Origin: Ramularia collo-cygni
Taxonomy: Eukaryota; Ascomycota; Dothideomycetes; Mycosphaerellales; Mycosphaerellaceae
Direction: 5' to 3'
Length of the DNA: 64,000 bases
NCBI RefSeq assembly: GCF_900074925.1
Contig: NW_019716259.1
Location: forward strand, 725,125-789,124
Part shown: positions 32,285-44,020 of the stretch, piece by piece
Position numbering within the stretch: the first letter of the stretch is position 1
How the letters are laid out: the number at the start of each line of letters is the position of its first letter
Notes under the pieces: generated by a model
Databases searched by the model: none
What the model saw: only the letters and a program-made list of their open reading frames with translations
Told to the model about the DNA's origin: nothing
Position numbers and translations under genes: made by a program

Positions 32285-34087
32285 TCACTTCTTACCAAAA
32301 CCCATCATCTTTTTAAGCTTTGCTTCGAGAGCGGCGGGGTTCTTACCACTCGCCTTTGTATCAGCGGCGCCTGTGNGCTTCTTATCCATAGCAGCCTTGT
32401 GGCTGGCCTCGCCCTCCTTCCTCTGATGGCCCAACTCGACCTTCAAGTCTTGCGCCACATTTCTCAGCTCAGTCTTCAATGAAGGACCCTCTTTGAGCTT
32501 CGCAGTCGCACCATCATTCCAGACTATGGTCACAAGCACTCTCCCTTTGAAGCCAAAGTCTTTGACCAGCCGCTTGTTGGGCACGTTTGGCAGCGCTTCG
32601 TGCCCCTTGTCACCCCTGTGCTTCAGATGAAAATTTCCGATCGCATCGACGGATGCGAGTGTATCGTTGACTTGTGCGTAGAGATCTTGTGCGGTGGTGG
32701 CTGGGGTGATCCTCGTTTCGATCATACTCTCGTCGGGATACTTCACGCGGACCACGACCGTCTTTATCTCTGCCTGGGCGGCCTGCTGTGCTTCGGCTTG
32801 CTCGGCCAGCTCCTTGTCCGAGGGCAGGCGTTTGTTTTGGGTTGAGCGGATGAGGGCTGCCTGATGGGCTTTGGCATGATCAATACTAGGCTCGAATGTC
32901 CGCGGGTCTTCTTCGTAAAGGGAGGCCGCAGGTGCGCTGTTGGAGGGAGGCCGGAAGACTGAGATTCCGGACGTTGTATTGGCGTAGTTCGAAGTGACTA
33001 CATCGTCCTGGGGTGTGCTGTACAGAGTAGTGATCGTCTCGCCGGTATTCAATGAGCTCGTAGCCTTCTCAGGTATCGTGCTGTCTTGAACAGATGCCGG
33101 GGTGGCAACTTTTGAGATGACAGGTTGAGTGGCTGAGTCTGCATGACTTGAAGTGGTAGTGGTGTTGTCGCGAGTTGTGTTAACACTGGCGCTGCCATCG
33201 GTCTTGTCGGAAGAATCAGCCTTGTTCTTTTTAGGTCTCTTGTGGAAGGCAGATTTGAAGCTCTGATTGAAGGTTTGTTGGGAGACTGTTGCCCCCATTC
33301 TCGAGGGTACTAATGGATAGTCATGACATACCTTTGTAGAAGATGCGGTGAAAGTCTCGCTTTCGTCGATGGAAGCAGGCGGAGCGTCGGCGTCGGGCAT
33401 AGGGCTATCACGACCGAGGTCAGGAGCAGCTGGCGCAGCAGAGCCACTACTCCCTGTGGAAGGAGCGGCCACTCCTTTGAAATACTGTTCTATCTCCTGC
33501 ATGGCTTCTTCTAGAGGTTGACCAACACTCCTGAAGCTCAAGCGGATCAGCACATTCCCCGAGTTCAAGCCTAGCTGTGCTAATGTCTTCTGCAAGTCAA
33601 CAAAGGACTCCAGATTTCTGCCCATCACATGTAAACACGGCTGCTCGTATTCTAGAATTCCGGGGCCTGCAGACTGTGAAGGTGGCACGCCACGCTGGGT
33701 GAGGTTCAGCTTCCGCGGTGGCTGACCCGCCACAGCATCCTCATACTTTCGAAGCACCAGCCATAGACTTGTTGTACTGGGGAACTTATCACTCAGTCTG
33801 CCTCCGCCTTCGCTATCAGGTAGTTGCAGTGCCACGGTTACGACACTCGGCGAGCGGCTCGCTTGGATCAACGTGAGCTTTGCGCCGCCGGTCAGACCAG
33901 AGAGGCGAAATGGTTGCGAGAGATCCACTGTCTTGTTTGTTTGTGTTTTGAGCGCATAAGACTCGGGATCCCACTTTCGGGCTTTGCATGCTTCCTCCAG
34001 CACATCGCGCATATGGGTGCCTGGTGTGACCTTGACCTGTGTCCGCTTGAACGCTGAATCCAGCACGAATATAGTTGATGATGCCAT
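32285..34087 (-). CDS. TUG/UBX-domain protein (ASPSCR1, yeast Ubx4 type)
   Basis: These proteins bind the AAA ATPase Cdc48/p97 and act in ubiquitin-linked substrate handling. One exon, 600 residues. The N-terminal ubiquitin-like TUG-UBL1 domain (about 1-75) reads STIFVLDSAFKRTQVKVTPG, and a second region (about 80-200) is typical of TUG homologues. A long Ser/Thr-rich disordered middle follows. The C-terminal UBX domain (about 440-530) includes VRVKYPDESMIETRITPATT and VKDFGFKGRVLVTIVW, and the tail is basic. A splice-like GTATGT string at about 33,330 was considered, but removal gives no in-frame join, so the gene is read as continuous. Confidence 0.9.
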   Translation of the reverse strand: MASSTIFVLDSAFKRTQVKVTPGTHMRDVLEEACKARKWDPESYALKTQTNKTVDLSQPFRLSGLTGGAKLTLIQASRSPSVVTVALQLPDSEGGGRLSDKFPSTTSLWLVLRKYEDAVAGQPPRKLNLTQRGVPPSQSAGPGILEYEQPCLHVMGRNLESFVDLQKTLAQLGLNSGNVLIRLSFRSVGQPLEEAMQEIEQYFKGVAAPSTGSSGSAAPAAPDLGRDSPMPDADAPPASIDESETFTASSTKVCHDYPLVPSRMGATVSQQTFNQSFKSAFHKRPKKNKADSSDKTDGSASVNTTRDNTTTTSSHADSATQPVISKVATPASVQDSTIPEKATSSLNTGETITTLYSTPQDDVVTSNYANTTSGISVFRPPSNSAPAASLYEEDPRTFEPSIDHAKAHQAALIRSTQNKRLPSDKELAEQAEAQQAAQAEIKTVVVRVKYPDESMIETRITPATTAQDLYAQVNDTLASVDAIGNFHLKHRGDKGHEALPNVPNKRLVKDFGFKGRVLVTIVWNDGATAKLKEGPSLKTELRNVAQDLKVELGHQRKEGEASHKAAMDKKXTGAADTKASGKNPAALEAKLKKMMGFGKK

Positions 34088-34127
34088 CTCTGTCTGCAGA
34101 CTCCTTTCCTTCTCGATGCTCTTGCTG

Positions 34128-34481
34128 CTAACGTTGCTGGTCCTCCTCCTGCCGTACTTGACGGCGGGCTTCGCGAAATGTCACGAATCCNTTGATGAGC
34201 CTTGCCGACGTCCTCCAAAGCACCGGACCGTAGAATAAGTAGCTGAGCAACAGCAGGACCAAACGTTCGCTCTTGTTGAGTTGTAGACCAGCCAGCGTGG
34301 ATGCGTTGGGCATGTCTTGCTCCAATTCTATGCAGTCGCTATGAAGGTCGAAGTGGATGTTGATGTTTAGTGATGAGTTCAGTGACATACCTATGGGCAA
34401 ACACAGGAACCTTGTTTTGGTGGGGTTAAAGCTACATTTATCATCATCCTCGACTTCTCCAAACATACAGGTACCAAACAT
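34128..34481 (-). CDS. Small spliced single-pass membrane protein, not recognised
   Basis: Two exons (34,481-34,391 and 34,327-34,128) joined across a 63-nt intron with GTATGT donor, CACTAAAC branch and CATAG acceptor give 96 residues. The C-terminal part has a hydrophobic segment (ERLVLLLLSYLFYGPVLW) followed by a basic amphipathic tail (FREARRQVRQEEDQQR). The intron length is a multiple of three, so the unspliced frame is also open; the good splice sites favour removal. Start could also be an upstream ATG at 34,517 or an inner one at 34,466. It ends 40 bp before the UBX start on the same strand and is divergent from the thioredoxin-PITH gene. I do not recognise the family. Confidence 0.5.
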   Translation of the reverse strand: MFGTCMFGEVEDDDKCSFNPTKTRFLCLPIGMSLNSSLNINIHFDLHSDCIELEQDMPNASTLAGLQLNKSERLVLLLLSYLFYGPVLWRTSARLIXGFVTFREARRQVRQEEDQQR

Positions 34482-34522
34482 CAACACTCCACGACAGTCG
34501 AGGTCCACATTGATCATTCACA

Positions 34523-35548
34523 ATGTCGAAAACGGTGGCCATCACATCGCCAGCTCACTTCTCATCCCTGCTCACCTCGTCACGCATTCTCGTCGCCGAT
34601 TTCTGGGCAGAATGGTGCGGGCCATGTATGGCTCCTCAATGCATGAGTCTTTCCGGCCTCTACTGACATTTGCTAGGCAAGGCTATCGCCCCCGTGTATG
34701 AAGCACTCTCCACCCAACTCTCTCGTCCTGGCCAAATAACCTTCACCAAAGTGAATACCGACGAACAAAAAGAGATCGCTGCAACGTACAACATCTCCGC
34801 CATGCCCACTTTCCTCATCTTCAAGGCCGGTCGCGAGGTCAAGCGTGTAAGAGGTGCCGATCCCAAGGGTCTGGATGCTGCGGTGAAGCAGCTTGCGGAG
34901 GAGGCAGGCAAAGCAGATGATGGAGGCGCGGGAGAAGGAAGCAGCAGTAGTAGTGGCGGAATGTGGACGGGAGCTGCTGCACCACGGGGTTATGGCGAGG
35001 TAACTGACCAAGTGGAGATCAAAGGACTGGACTTCCTCAATCTCGATGGCGACAAGGGCGACAAGCGGGCAGTATTCGCCCCAGAGCAACCGTCCGCCCT
35101 GGNCAANGGCAAGGCACCGACCACGTCAGACTGGATCGAGAGCGATACGGACGAGCAGCTTATCCTTTTCATTCCCTTCCAGTCCACCATCAAACTTCAC
35201 ACTCTCCACATCACATCAGTACCGCAGGCTGACGATGAGGACGTTGTGCGACCCAAGACGGTCCATTTGTATGTCAATCGCTCGCATGTACTAGGTTTCG
35301 ATGAGGCAGAGGATACGCCGGCAACGCAGACGCTGGAGATTGGAGAGAAGGATTGGGACGCAAAGACACACACCGTGAAGCTGGAGCTGAGATTTGTGAA
35401 GTTTCAGAACATCAGCAGTCTTACCGTCTTCATTGCGGACGGTCACGGGGATGGGGAGAAGATGCGTGTTGATCGCGTTAGGCTGTTCGGCGAGAGCGGA
35501 GAGAAGCGAGCTATGGGAAAGCTGGAGAAGGNCGACCATGGGGAGTAG
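34523..35548 (+). CDS. Thioredoxin-PITH protein (TXNL1 type)
   Basis: TXNL1-type proteins couple a thioredoxin domain to a PITH domain that binds the 26S proteasome lid. Two exons (34,523-34,625 and 34,677-35,548) give 324 residues. The 51-nt intron splits the second Cys codon of the active site: splicing restores DFWAEWCGPCKAIAPVYEAL with WCGPC at 31-35. Residues ~1-105 form the thioredoxin fold (cis-Pro in NISAMPTFLIFK), a Ser/Gly linker follows, and ~140-310 are the PITH domain (LILFIPFQSTIKLHTLHITS, VRPKTVHLYVN, SSLTVFIADG). Two Ns close together at 35,103 and 35,107 hide two residues. Confidence 0.94.
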
Positions 35549-36262
35549 AGGGTTTACAAATGGGTTGTGAGGGGGGGATGTCACAGTGCATTGATTACGG
35601 CTGAGCATGAGCGTGGCAACGCGTTCGCCAGGTGGAGTGAACGAGTATCAGGATGATATGTGTGACGGCTTTCAGCATCATCGGTCATGAAAGTCATGAA
35701 TTAAAACGATCATGTGTTGGAGGCTGACCAGCGTGTATGCTGATCATTTCAGTCATGAGGCCGCAGCGTTTCCTACTTGACCACCTGGTGTAGGCTTTAA
35801 TAGGCTCACTTGGCACCAAGTGTATTCTGGGTCAAATTGGCACACTCTTTGAAGTTGTCAGGATGCTCATCAGTAGATGAGGTTCCCGTAGCGTGAGCAA
35901 TCAACACATTGCCATTTAGCATATTGTCTCCCAATACGTTCAAGATTAAAGACCGTTTTTGGGACAACACGGTGGCTTCTTCTGTTGATAGACGACGACG
36001 ACGGCGACGACACTACCCCAACCCTAACCCTAACCTTGGGACTAAGTGGCGAAGCAAGTGAATGAATATTCACCTCACCTCTTTGCCCACACAGCATTGC
36101 ACAACAATGACATGACAGATTCGAATTACGGGGCTCTCAAGCATCGTGGATACCCACGAGATCTACAGATCGCTTGAGTGAAGGCGTCGTTCCAGTTGAC
36201 TTGTGATCCCTAGTAGTTACCATTTCCAGTCTGGGTATCACTACTCGCTCGGCAGCGCCTGC
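35549..36262. other. Convergent intergenic region
   Basis: About 700 bp between the thioredoxin-PITH and Spp2 3' ends. Apart from the telomere-like repeat listed separately, I see nothing. Confidence 0.6.
36016..36037 (+). repeat. Interstitial telomere-like repeat (CCCTAA)
   Basis: Two to three CCCTAA units (accctaaccctaacc core). TTAGGG is the canonical telomere repeat of most filamentous ascomycetes. It is internal, between ordinary genes, not at a chromosome end. It may be a break-repair scar or a chance telo-box. Confidence 0.65.
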
Positions 36263-37636
36263 CTATCTCCTGTGACCTCTGTCGCGCTCACGCCGAGAAT
36301 CATCGTCTCTCCGCCTGCCACCATCGTCATGATCCCTGTGACGACGCCGCTCGTCGTCTCGATCGTTATCTCCACGTCTGCGATGTTTATCACCACCGTT
36401 GCGTGCGTCCCTCTCTGGGTCTTGTCGCCTGTGCCTCTCTTTTTCCTTCCTCCGACGGTACTCTGCATCGCTTCCATTATCATCATACTTTCTTCGGTCG
36501 CGGTCTCTGCTATGATTACGGTCACGTCGACGTCCGTCGTCACCCCCGTGGTCCTTCTCATGACGATGCTCGCGCGAGTCTCCGTCGCGATCTCGCCTTC
36601 GATCATCCCCACCACTGCGGTCGCCCCGACCACCTCGCTTCTCCTTCTCCTTCCTCTCCCACTCACGCTCATACTTCGCCTTCTCGTCTCGCTCTGCCTT
36701 GGCCTTGAGCTCCTCCTCTGTGAACATTTCCCCAGTTTTGGTGTCTTTCAACAGCACAGGGTTGTAAATCTTCACCTCCTTACCCTTGGCACCTCTTCCC
36801 CAAGCGCCCATTTCTCCAGCAATCGCTGCATCCTCCTTCGCTCCGATGCCCAGCAGATTCGAGCGTTTTGCAGGAGGCTTCACAGATTCCTTCTTCAGCT
36901 TAATGCCCCGCTGGCTGCCAACACCCTCCCCATCCTTCCAGCCCATGCCGCGTAACAAAGCTGCTCCGAATTGCTCAACCGGCACGCGGGCATAGTCGTC
37001 CATCGAAGGCATGGGTGGGGCAGACGCAATATCATTGTTGAACGCGTCTTCCTCACTGAGCGGATTTGAGGCCTGGATAACCAAAGTCTTGTCCGTAGTA
37101 GTCTTGCCCATCAAGGCATCCAAAGCTCTCTCCTCGTCCGTTTGCTTGCGCAGTGGTTCCGCATCCGGGGTTGGTTCCGGTGGAAGCTGTTGTGCTTCAT
37201 GTGCAATGCCCATGGCTTCGCTAGCAACATCGGCATCTCCAACGACAGGTTTGTCATATGTGTTCAAGCCAAATTTTGGCTTCGCAGCCTCGAGTTCCGC
37301 TTCAACTGCCGCGACCCTGCGATCCAAGCCCTCCCTTCCACCACCTGCGCCTTCAGGAAGTCCACTTTTCTGTCGCTTTCGCTGATTTGCGGCTTCCTTC
37401 CAATTGCGGTTCACCTGCCTGGGGATGACTAAAGGACCTTGAGTTTCTTGCTTGCGACTGGAGTCAATTGCGCCGCCAGCGGTCTTGTCGAAATGTGAGA
37501 CTGATTCTGTGCGGCCTACTTCCACGCCATCATCTTCATCTTCTTGAAGTGCTGCGCGCGGGCGTTTGACCCCATTTGTGGTCGAAGGGGCCTGCCGCTT
37601 CGCTCCCAGAGCGAGGGAGATCTTTGGCGCACTCAT
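36263..37636 (-). CDS. SPP2: Pre-mRNA splicing factor Spp2 (G-patch, GPKOW type)
   Basis: Spp2 activates the DEAH helicase Prp2 through its G-patch during catalytic activation of the spliceosome. The single exon gives 457 residues. The N-terminus (MSAPKISLALGAKR) has the KIS-hydrophobic motif typical of Spp2. The G-patch lies at about 218-245 (VPVEQFGAALLRGMGWKDGE), followed by GIGAKED and a conserved VKIYNPVLLKDTKTGEMF. The last ~140 residues are an Arg/Asp/Glu/His dipeptide-rich tail (RDRD, DRDREH-like), far longer than in yeast and like the RS/RD tails of splicing proteins. Confidence 0.9.
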   Translation of the reverse strand: MSAPKISLALGAKRQAPSTTNGVKRPRAALQEDEDDGVEVGRTESVSHFDKTAGGAIDSSRKQETQGPLVIPRQVNRNWKEAANQRKRQKSGLPEGAGGGREGLDRRVAAVEAELEAAKPKFGLNTYDKPVVGDADVASEAMGIAHEAQQLPPEPTPDAEPLRKQTDEERALDALMGKTTTDKTLVIQASNPLSEEDAFNNDIASAPPMPSMDDYARVPVEQFGAALLRGMGWKDGEGVGSQRGIKLKKESVKPPAKRSNLLGIGAKEDAAIAGEMGAWGRGAKGKEVKIYNPVLLKDTKTGEMFTEEELKAKAERDEKAKYEREWERKEKEKRGGRGDRSGGDDRRRDRDGDSREHRHEKDHGGDDGRRRDRNHSRDRDRRKYDDNGSDAEYRRRKEKERHRRQDPERDARNGGDKHRRRGDNDRDDERRRHRDHDDGGRRRDDDSRRERDRGHRR

Positions 37637-40600
37637 CGTGTGCGATGTTGAGGAACAGTGAAGGGTGAGGTATCTTCAGATGACAGTCATCAGGATTTCA
37701 AGGGCAGGTGAGCCGAGACTCGAAACCGACCCCACTTGCACACCNAATCATGCACAGAGTCCATTCACCTACCATCTCCACTCTCGCATCACAACAGGCT
37801 TTCCTCTCCAAGCCCGGTCGACATCGCCTTGCATGTACCTTTTGACAGGAATGAGCATGAGTGAGGAGTGTGCAGCTCACATGCCGGTGCCTTGCCGCTT
37901 GACACAAGCCGAGTCAAGGAGACATACGGGCCGAGAAAACTCATGCGAAGCAGGAATATCTCTTGCCATTGATGACTCCCGACCCGCATAGATGATATTC
38001 TGCATTGCAAAATTCCAAAGCGAGCGCCGAATCGTAGGTTTGGGCATCAGTGCACAATCGCCGTCGCCTCCAACCAAAACGGCACATCCACGATTCATAC
38101 ACCTGCATCCACCAAAACATTGCGCCACCATCACGCACGCAATTCAAAGCGTTTCGCCAACCCAGCCTTGCAAACTGCTTTCTTGCATGACCTTGACTCG
38201 GCTCCAGCCATGCGTGGTGGCTTGGTTGACAAATATGTGAATCATGATATTGCAGGAGGATATCTTGCATCAACGTTTAGTCGATCTGTGTGCCTGCATG
38301 GACATGCTGCACGACACGATCTATGCTGCAAGGCACTATCGACGATCTTCAAAGCGTTTGTGCTCGTTCCACGACATTTGGTCTGAAGGGTTGCAAAGCC
38401 CAGGCCGGTTTGAAGCATCGGGAGAACATTTTGGCGGCGATGAATAGTTGGACGAAGACTCGAACCACGGGGGCCCGACGAGTTACATCTCGCTTATGTA
38501 CAGCCATGTGTAGTCGGCACGATTTACCAGGCGTTGCATTGTTGGGAGGCACAGGCTCCTCATAGGATAGAGGGCATCCGGCGTTCACTGCGAGATACGA
38601 GTCCAGTGCTGCTGGATTAAGGAAAACGGGTCGTTGTGTAGGCACAGATTTACGACGGAGGAGAAATGATGTTGTTGATTGGACCGCTCGTTACAGGCCA
38701 GAGTGTACAAGCACCTTCCAGTTGCTTGTCGTGCATGAGAAACCGCAAGGGTAAGTTAAGGTACTGACGATAGTCTGATAGGGACTTTCCTTACCAAATC
38801 CATGGTTGTGGACCGTGAGTTTTGCACCTTCTGCGAAGATCAAAGAACAATCTTAAAGCGACATGCCATTGCTAGCCGAGAAATCAGTCGCGTACGAGCT
38901 TCCTNTACAGGAATAACCACCGAGGAGGATTGGTGGTGGATAGTGACCAAGCCGTCAAGCAGATTATTGTCGTATCCTTGCTGTCCATCAACTCGGTCGC
39001 GTCGAGATGGAGAATGGTAGCCGTTCCATCGTTCAGGGTCTTGAATGAACACGAAGTGCACGATCGACTATCAACGCGCGGCGCAGGCAAGCACGGTCAA
39101 ATTTGTTGACATCAGTCAATGTGACGTGCCGGTCAGGAATCAGGATATCAGAACTTGGTCGTTGCGGTACCATGCGATGTCGGTTTCAGTCCGCGTCACC
39201 TCAACTCATACAAACCCATACCAAACGTGTTTTTAGTCTTCGCGAGGCATCCGTATCATGTGTGTCAAGTTGCAACATGGCCAAACAGTGGTCGATGCAT
39301 GGTCCAGGAAAGCTGGAAGCGATCGAGATTTCTCATCGTTTGACAGCGTCGGCCGATGCAGCGTGTGAAGTGGGAAGTGCTACACGGCATGGTATTGTCC
39401 TAGCTCGCGGCTCCTAATAGGACATCGGTTGGTCGTAGGTGAGGGTCCATACTCTACNTCGCGGTACCTAGTCGTAGGCTCAATGTGGCCAACAACAAGA
39501 GCGACGGATCGACGAATCGAGGACTGTTGATGTTTCATCAATATGCTCTGCGTGCGTCTGACCGTGTTGTCGCTTCACAAAAAACGAGACGAATGCATGC
39601 ACTCCGTGGGAGTCGCNCGACGCATGATCAAAAACAGCTGCACGAAAGCGGGACCTGTCTAGATGCTAGTAGGAAAACCAATCCAGGTCTGAGGCACGTT
39701 CCGTACGAAGTGCACGCCAGTGAACTCCAGATTCTCGGCCGTTGGTGGCGTCGCTGCAGTTGGGAACTCTCCAGACCGGTCCGAAAGTGAACAACAGAGC
39801 TTGTCGTTTGGACGCCGCCATCCTGAATTTGAAATAGTAGCGATAAAGTCATCGCATGGCAAGCCATGCAATTCCGTGGCGAAGGCGCAACGACCGCATT
39901 CAGAAGAAGTAGACAGCAGCACCGGCTGCATAGCTCAGCCATAAGTCACGTTGCAATTTTCGGAAGCTCACGCCAGGGCACGATCGCAACGGCGCTCCAC
40001 CTTCGGTTACCAATGAATTGTAGCCATTGGTAGTTCTGCCTCTAATGCGGCTTTGCCATACGATGACGAAACATGCAGGTACGACGCAGGTACAACGCCG
40101 GGGCGAGGGACTTTCCTACTTCATGCTGCGGAGTGCAGGAGATGCCCCACTACCACCATCACACGTTGTAGCAGGGTATACGTAGTAGCAAAAATGCGGC
40201 ATCACTGCTCGGATTCATCGTCATTCCACCTCATCGTTTAATATTCTAACAATTGGCAGGGCGTGACTATCGTCGAGGTTGACTTTCTCATTGACGGACC
40301 GCTACATGTCAGCACCGCCCATCTGGTCGATGGTGTCCGCCCTGGATTCTCCCGACCATTTCTGGGCGTTGATCAGGGTTGTGGACATCGAATTGTTTGA
40401 CGAGAGTCCAGCCTTGATGAGGCATATCCACTACCCACGAGGCCTCAGAGGGCTCGAGCCCGTCTAACGACTCCACCTCCCATTGATGGAAGCCATTTCG
40501 GCCGTTTGATCGGCAGCGAGGCACCGTCCGAGGCCAAGGACGAGTCCNGTCCACTCCCGGATCAACTGTCGCCACTTGTGACTCTCGTCGCCAGAGATGA

Positions 40601-43600
40601 CCCTTCACAGCTGGCAGTTGTGAAGGAGGGGTCTGGATGCCGGCCTTTTGAGATGCAAAGAGAAGCCCCGCAGGACTGGAACTACTCCAGAATGAAACAT
40701 ATCAACCAACATACCAGTAATGTGCCGAGTGATTGTACTAACCCAAGTCGTCCAGACCGTCCAAGCTATCGAATCTCGTCTTCGAAACCCTGGTATGCCG
40801 AGTTTGAAGAAGTTTAGGCGGGTCCGCGAGACCAGACGTCGATCTATCTGTTTACAGGGTCGAAGGGCACGAGCGAGCGGACGGAGAATAGCAACCACGA
40901 TGAGATTGGACGGTGTTGGGGTCCAGAGATCCACATCACCTCGTGAGCTTGTTGGCGGGCCTCGCCCTTCCCAGAAAAGATCGAAATTGTCATCTCCGCC
41001 CATCTCAGAAATGTGGTGAATGCCATTGCAAAAATCCCGGGCTTGTGGAGAGAGCTGAAAAGAGTTCGACGGACTCGACGGCATCGGGCGTAAGTCTGCC
41101 ACTATCCAGTGCCCCGGCAAAGTAGTGCAAGCCATCCGCCGCCGGCAAGTTGTCACCGGAAGTCGCCAACTCAAGATCGTCGCTCAATTTCGTGTGGGGT
41201 CGATCAATTATGAGCTTCCAAGCAAAGCACGTGAAGGACATTTGGTGTGTGACTGTGATGGGACCAGGGCACACNAGCGGTGAGTCNGGAGCCACGGACC
41301 GTGAAGACAGGATAGCAAATGGTGCCGCACTACAGCACATCTGGACGCTGTGTGTATGGTGCTAGATGGACTCGTGGAAGGACGAGGCGTCGCCGAGCTT
41401 GTTCTCCTCACCACCGAGGCAAGTGGTCCCGTGATAACTTCNCTCAACCATGCTGCATATGAGGAACAGCGAGCTATTGTGGAGAAAGACGCCATTCGAG
41501 TTGGCTCTCGCGCACTTGTCACAAAAAGCAATGTTCAATTGCGAATCAGAAATATGTATCATGCAAGTGATATCGGTAGGTTGCATGCCAAAAGCTCTGC
41601 TCTGCACGAAATCCCACTAGATACATGCAAACCTGCATTGGTCGAACTATCGTTATACGGAGACGAGCAGCCGTACCTGCAGTAGTAGTAGTAGTAGTGT
41701 AGTTTGGGATAAAGCAGAGCGCATTTGATGAGTGATTTTGCACTGACTCGGATGAAGCGTCTGTGCTTTTTCTGAACACTAGCATTAGCAACAACCTAGA
41801 CGTGATGGTACCGCTAGTACTTGTGTGTCAACGTCGTTGAGGCGTGTCGAAGAAGTACGAGCTCGTGAACGTGCCTGTCCCTGGGTTGAGCCTCGAGACA
41901 TGGCCAAAACTTGTCACAGCCGAAGTAAAGCCTGCGGAGCCGACCTCACAAAGGCGGTGACACTCATGTTGCACAATGATCAGAATAGAATCGTGTTTCC
42001 GACTGTATGCGTTTCTCGAAGACGATCGCCTTCTAGCTGATGCAGTCTTGCGGTCCATCGGTTCCAACGCCTGGGCGATGGGTCGCAGGTGGAGTGCTGG
42101 ACTTTTGCTTCGAGAAGACGCTGCGTCAGAGAGTGAAACCACGGCGTGGGGAAGAGGCGCACATCCGGGACATTGAGCCAATCATTATCTGATGCTCTCG
42201 ATCGCCGGTGGGTCCCCGCCGCTTCTGCTTGTTGGGCCGCGAAAGTGGGACTTTTCAGAGGACGGTACCTGCGTTAGGCCATGGACAGGCTGTTTCATCA
42301 CACAGCGCCGCCATGCCGCGGCAGAAAGCAACCCATCTCCAGTCGAACGCGTCGATTTTGACTCTGCCGTAGAGCACCGGAGCTGGGCCACGGTCACGGT
42401 CACCGATCTTCACTTGTTGCTCGTTGCTCATCTCGCGCAGCTACGGTGGTGTGTGGAACGCGGTCAAGCCGTGTCCTACCAGTCGTCGGCGACGGCAACA
42501 TGCAAGCGCCGTGTGCAGCACACCCAGCAGCGTGATCCATCTGATCTCGCGGGGTGAGCACAAGTAGCAGGCGAATCCTGAACGAGGGTCCGATGCTGGA
42601 AGTGATAGACTTCCGGCACAGGTCATCGATTGGCATCGTTGGCCGCTGGGCTCGGCGCGATGGCGTTGCCGTCTGTCCACTCAAACCACGGTGAGCGAGC
42701 CTCGGAGCGAGAATGGCCAGGACGCAGCGGCGGAGGAACACTACAGGCCCGCATCGTGACATGGCACGGCGCGATGTGTCCGCCACGAACATGCAGTCAA
42801 TAGAACCAACGCAGCTATGCGTGAGACGCACGTTGACGAGAGTGGCCGTGACCTGAGACGGGCGATCGAATAGCAGAGCTGTCACATTCGCAGCGCGCAA
42901 CGCCGGATGGCCGCGAGCGACCAACCACAGGGCCAGCGAGCGTTGTTTGCACTGCAACCCGCTGACTCCGACTGCACTGCAAACATAGAGTGGCGATGGT
43001 GGACGCTGTCGTGGAAGGGCAGCAGTGCAGCCGCGCCGTGTCCGGGCAGATGATTTTTCTTCTGCCCGGGATGATCGCTATCATGCCGCAGTGTGTCTGT
43101 CACAGCGGGCGGTCCACGGTACCTGCGCGCAGTGATATGGACGAGGACAGCGATGCTGCAGGACGAACGCGAGCTCTGAGGCGCAGCACACGGTCGGCGC
43201 CGACTTCTGGCAGAGCACTCTCGCGTGTGTGGGCAGACGAGCCAATGAATGCGCCATTCACGCAGCAGTAGCGTGCAGCAGCAACAGCATGCTTGCAGGC
43301 GTGGTGGACCGGGACTGGTCGAGTCCTGAGACCACTCTCCGGTCAGAGCGCCATGGGTCCCTCATCCCCGTCCCGACGTCCCCCATGAGCCAGCTCGAAT
43401 CGCGTTGGCACTACCGCACGACTAGTTTATGTGCCTGGCTAACGCTTTCGAGCCGTGCTACTCTCGCCGCCGCGTCGCCGATCTGTCTTTATCGGCCTCG
43501 TCCCCAACCTATTCGTGCGTTCGCCTGGATCCAGGGTTTATCTTAAACCGCATCGTTCTCTTTCATCGTCTCTCCACTGACAGTCGTCATCTTTCTTCCC

Positions 43601-44020
43601 TTACGTTTGTTCCCTTACGGTGCGATTCCTCCCACACGCTGTGCTTTTGTGCAAAAGAGGCTTCGATACCCCGTCACTCCTTTGGAACGGCTTTGCTACA
43701 CTACTGCTTGCACGACCATACCACCACGAAAAACATCCATACTTCCACCAACAACAACACACCTGGTCTCAAACAGTCATTCCTTGGGACTCTCTCGATC
43801 TCGGCTATATCTGGATCCTGTACAGCGTCTACAACCTTACCACCACCATTAACGCCATCTAATCTGACTCGACGAAACCTGTGTGCATGTTTCGAACAAC
43901 CTGAATCACCCAATCATCCATCGATATTTGGTCAGTCGACATCCCTATGGTTGCGATGCNGTCCGTTCGTCAAGCTTCCAGTACACTAACCATCACTCAG
44001 CACCAACACACACGGCAACA
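37637..44020. other. 6.4 kb gene desert, no gene supported
   Basis: Many short frames exist on both strands, none longer than about 190 codons, and I found no domain, signal peptide or consistent splice structure in any. Composition is normal: CA and TG are frequent, so this is not a RIP tract. From about 43,430 to the next start the + strand is rich in C and T, typical of a transcription-start and leader region, so the right end belongs to the Msn2-like gene. The rest may be a long regulatory region, non-coding RNA or old decayed sequence. Confidence 0.6.
41681..41698. repeat. AGT trinucleotide microsatellite
   Basis: Six AGT units in a row within the gene desert. No function is evident. 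Confidence 0.85.

Noticed and set aside
33285..33335. Intron in the UBX gene (GTATGT donor)
   Set aside because: Removal to the nearest AG leaves an out-of-frame join or an intron too short (about 22 nt); the continuous frame is open.
38440..38520. Possible minus-strand tRNA (cgaacc string)
   Set aside because: The upstream half cannot form acceptor and D stems; no anticodon arm seen.
40605..41174. 189-codon minus-strand frame in the gene desert
   Set aside because: No domain, irregular composition, overlapping open frames on the other strand; likely chance.
42400..42957. 185-codon minus-strand frame in the gene desert
   Set aside because: Arg/Ala/Cys-rich without hydrophobic pattern or homology that I recognise; likely a GC-rich chance frame.
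43429..43989. Long + frames in all three phases before the zinc-finger gene
   Set aside because: The strand is CT-rich and so poor in stop codons; the longest begins upstream in non-coding sequence and none has domain support. Best seen as leader.
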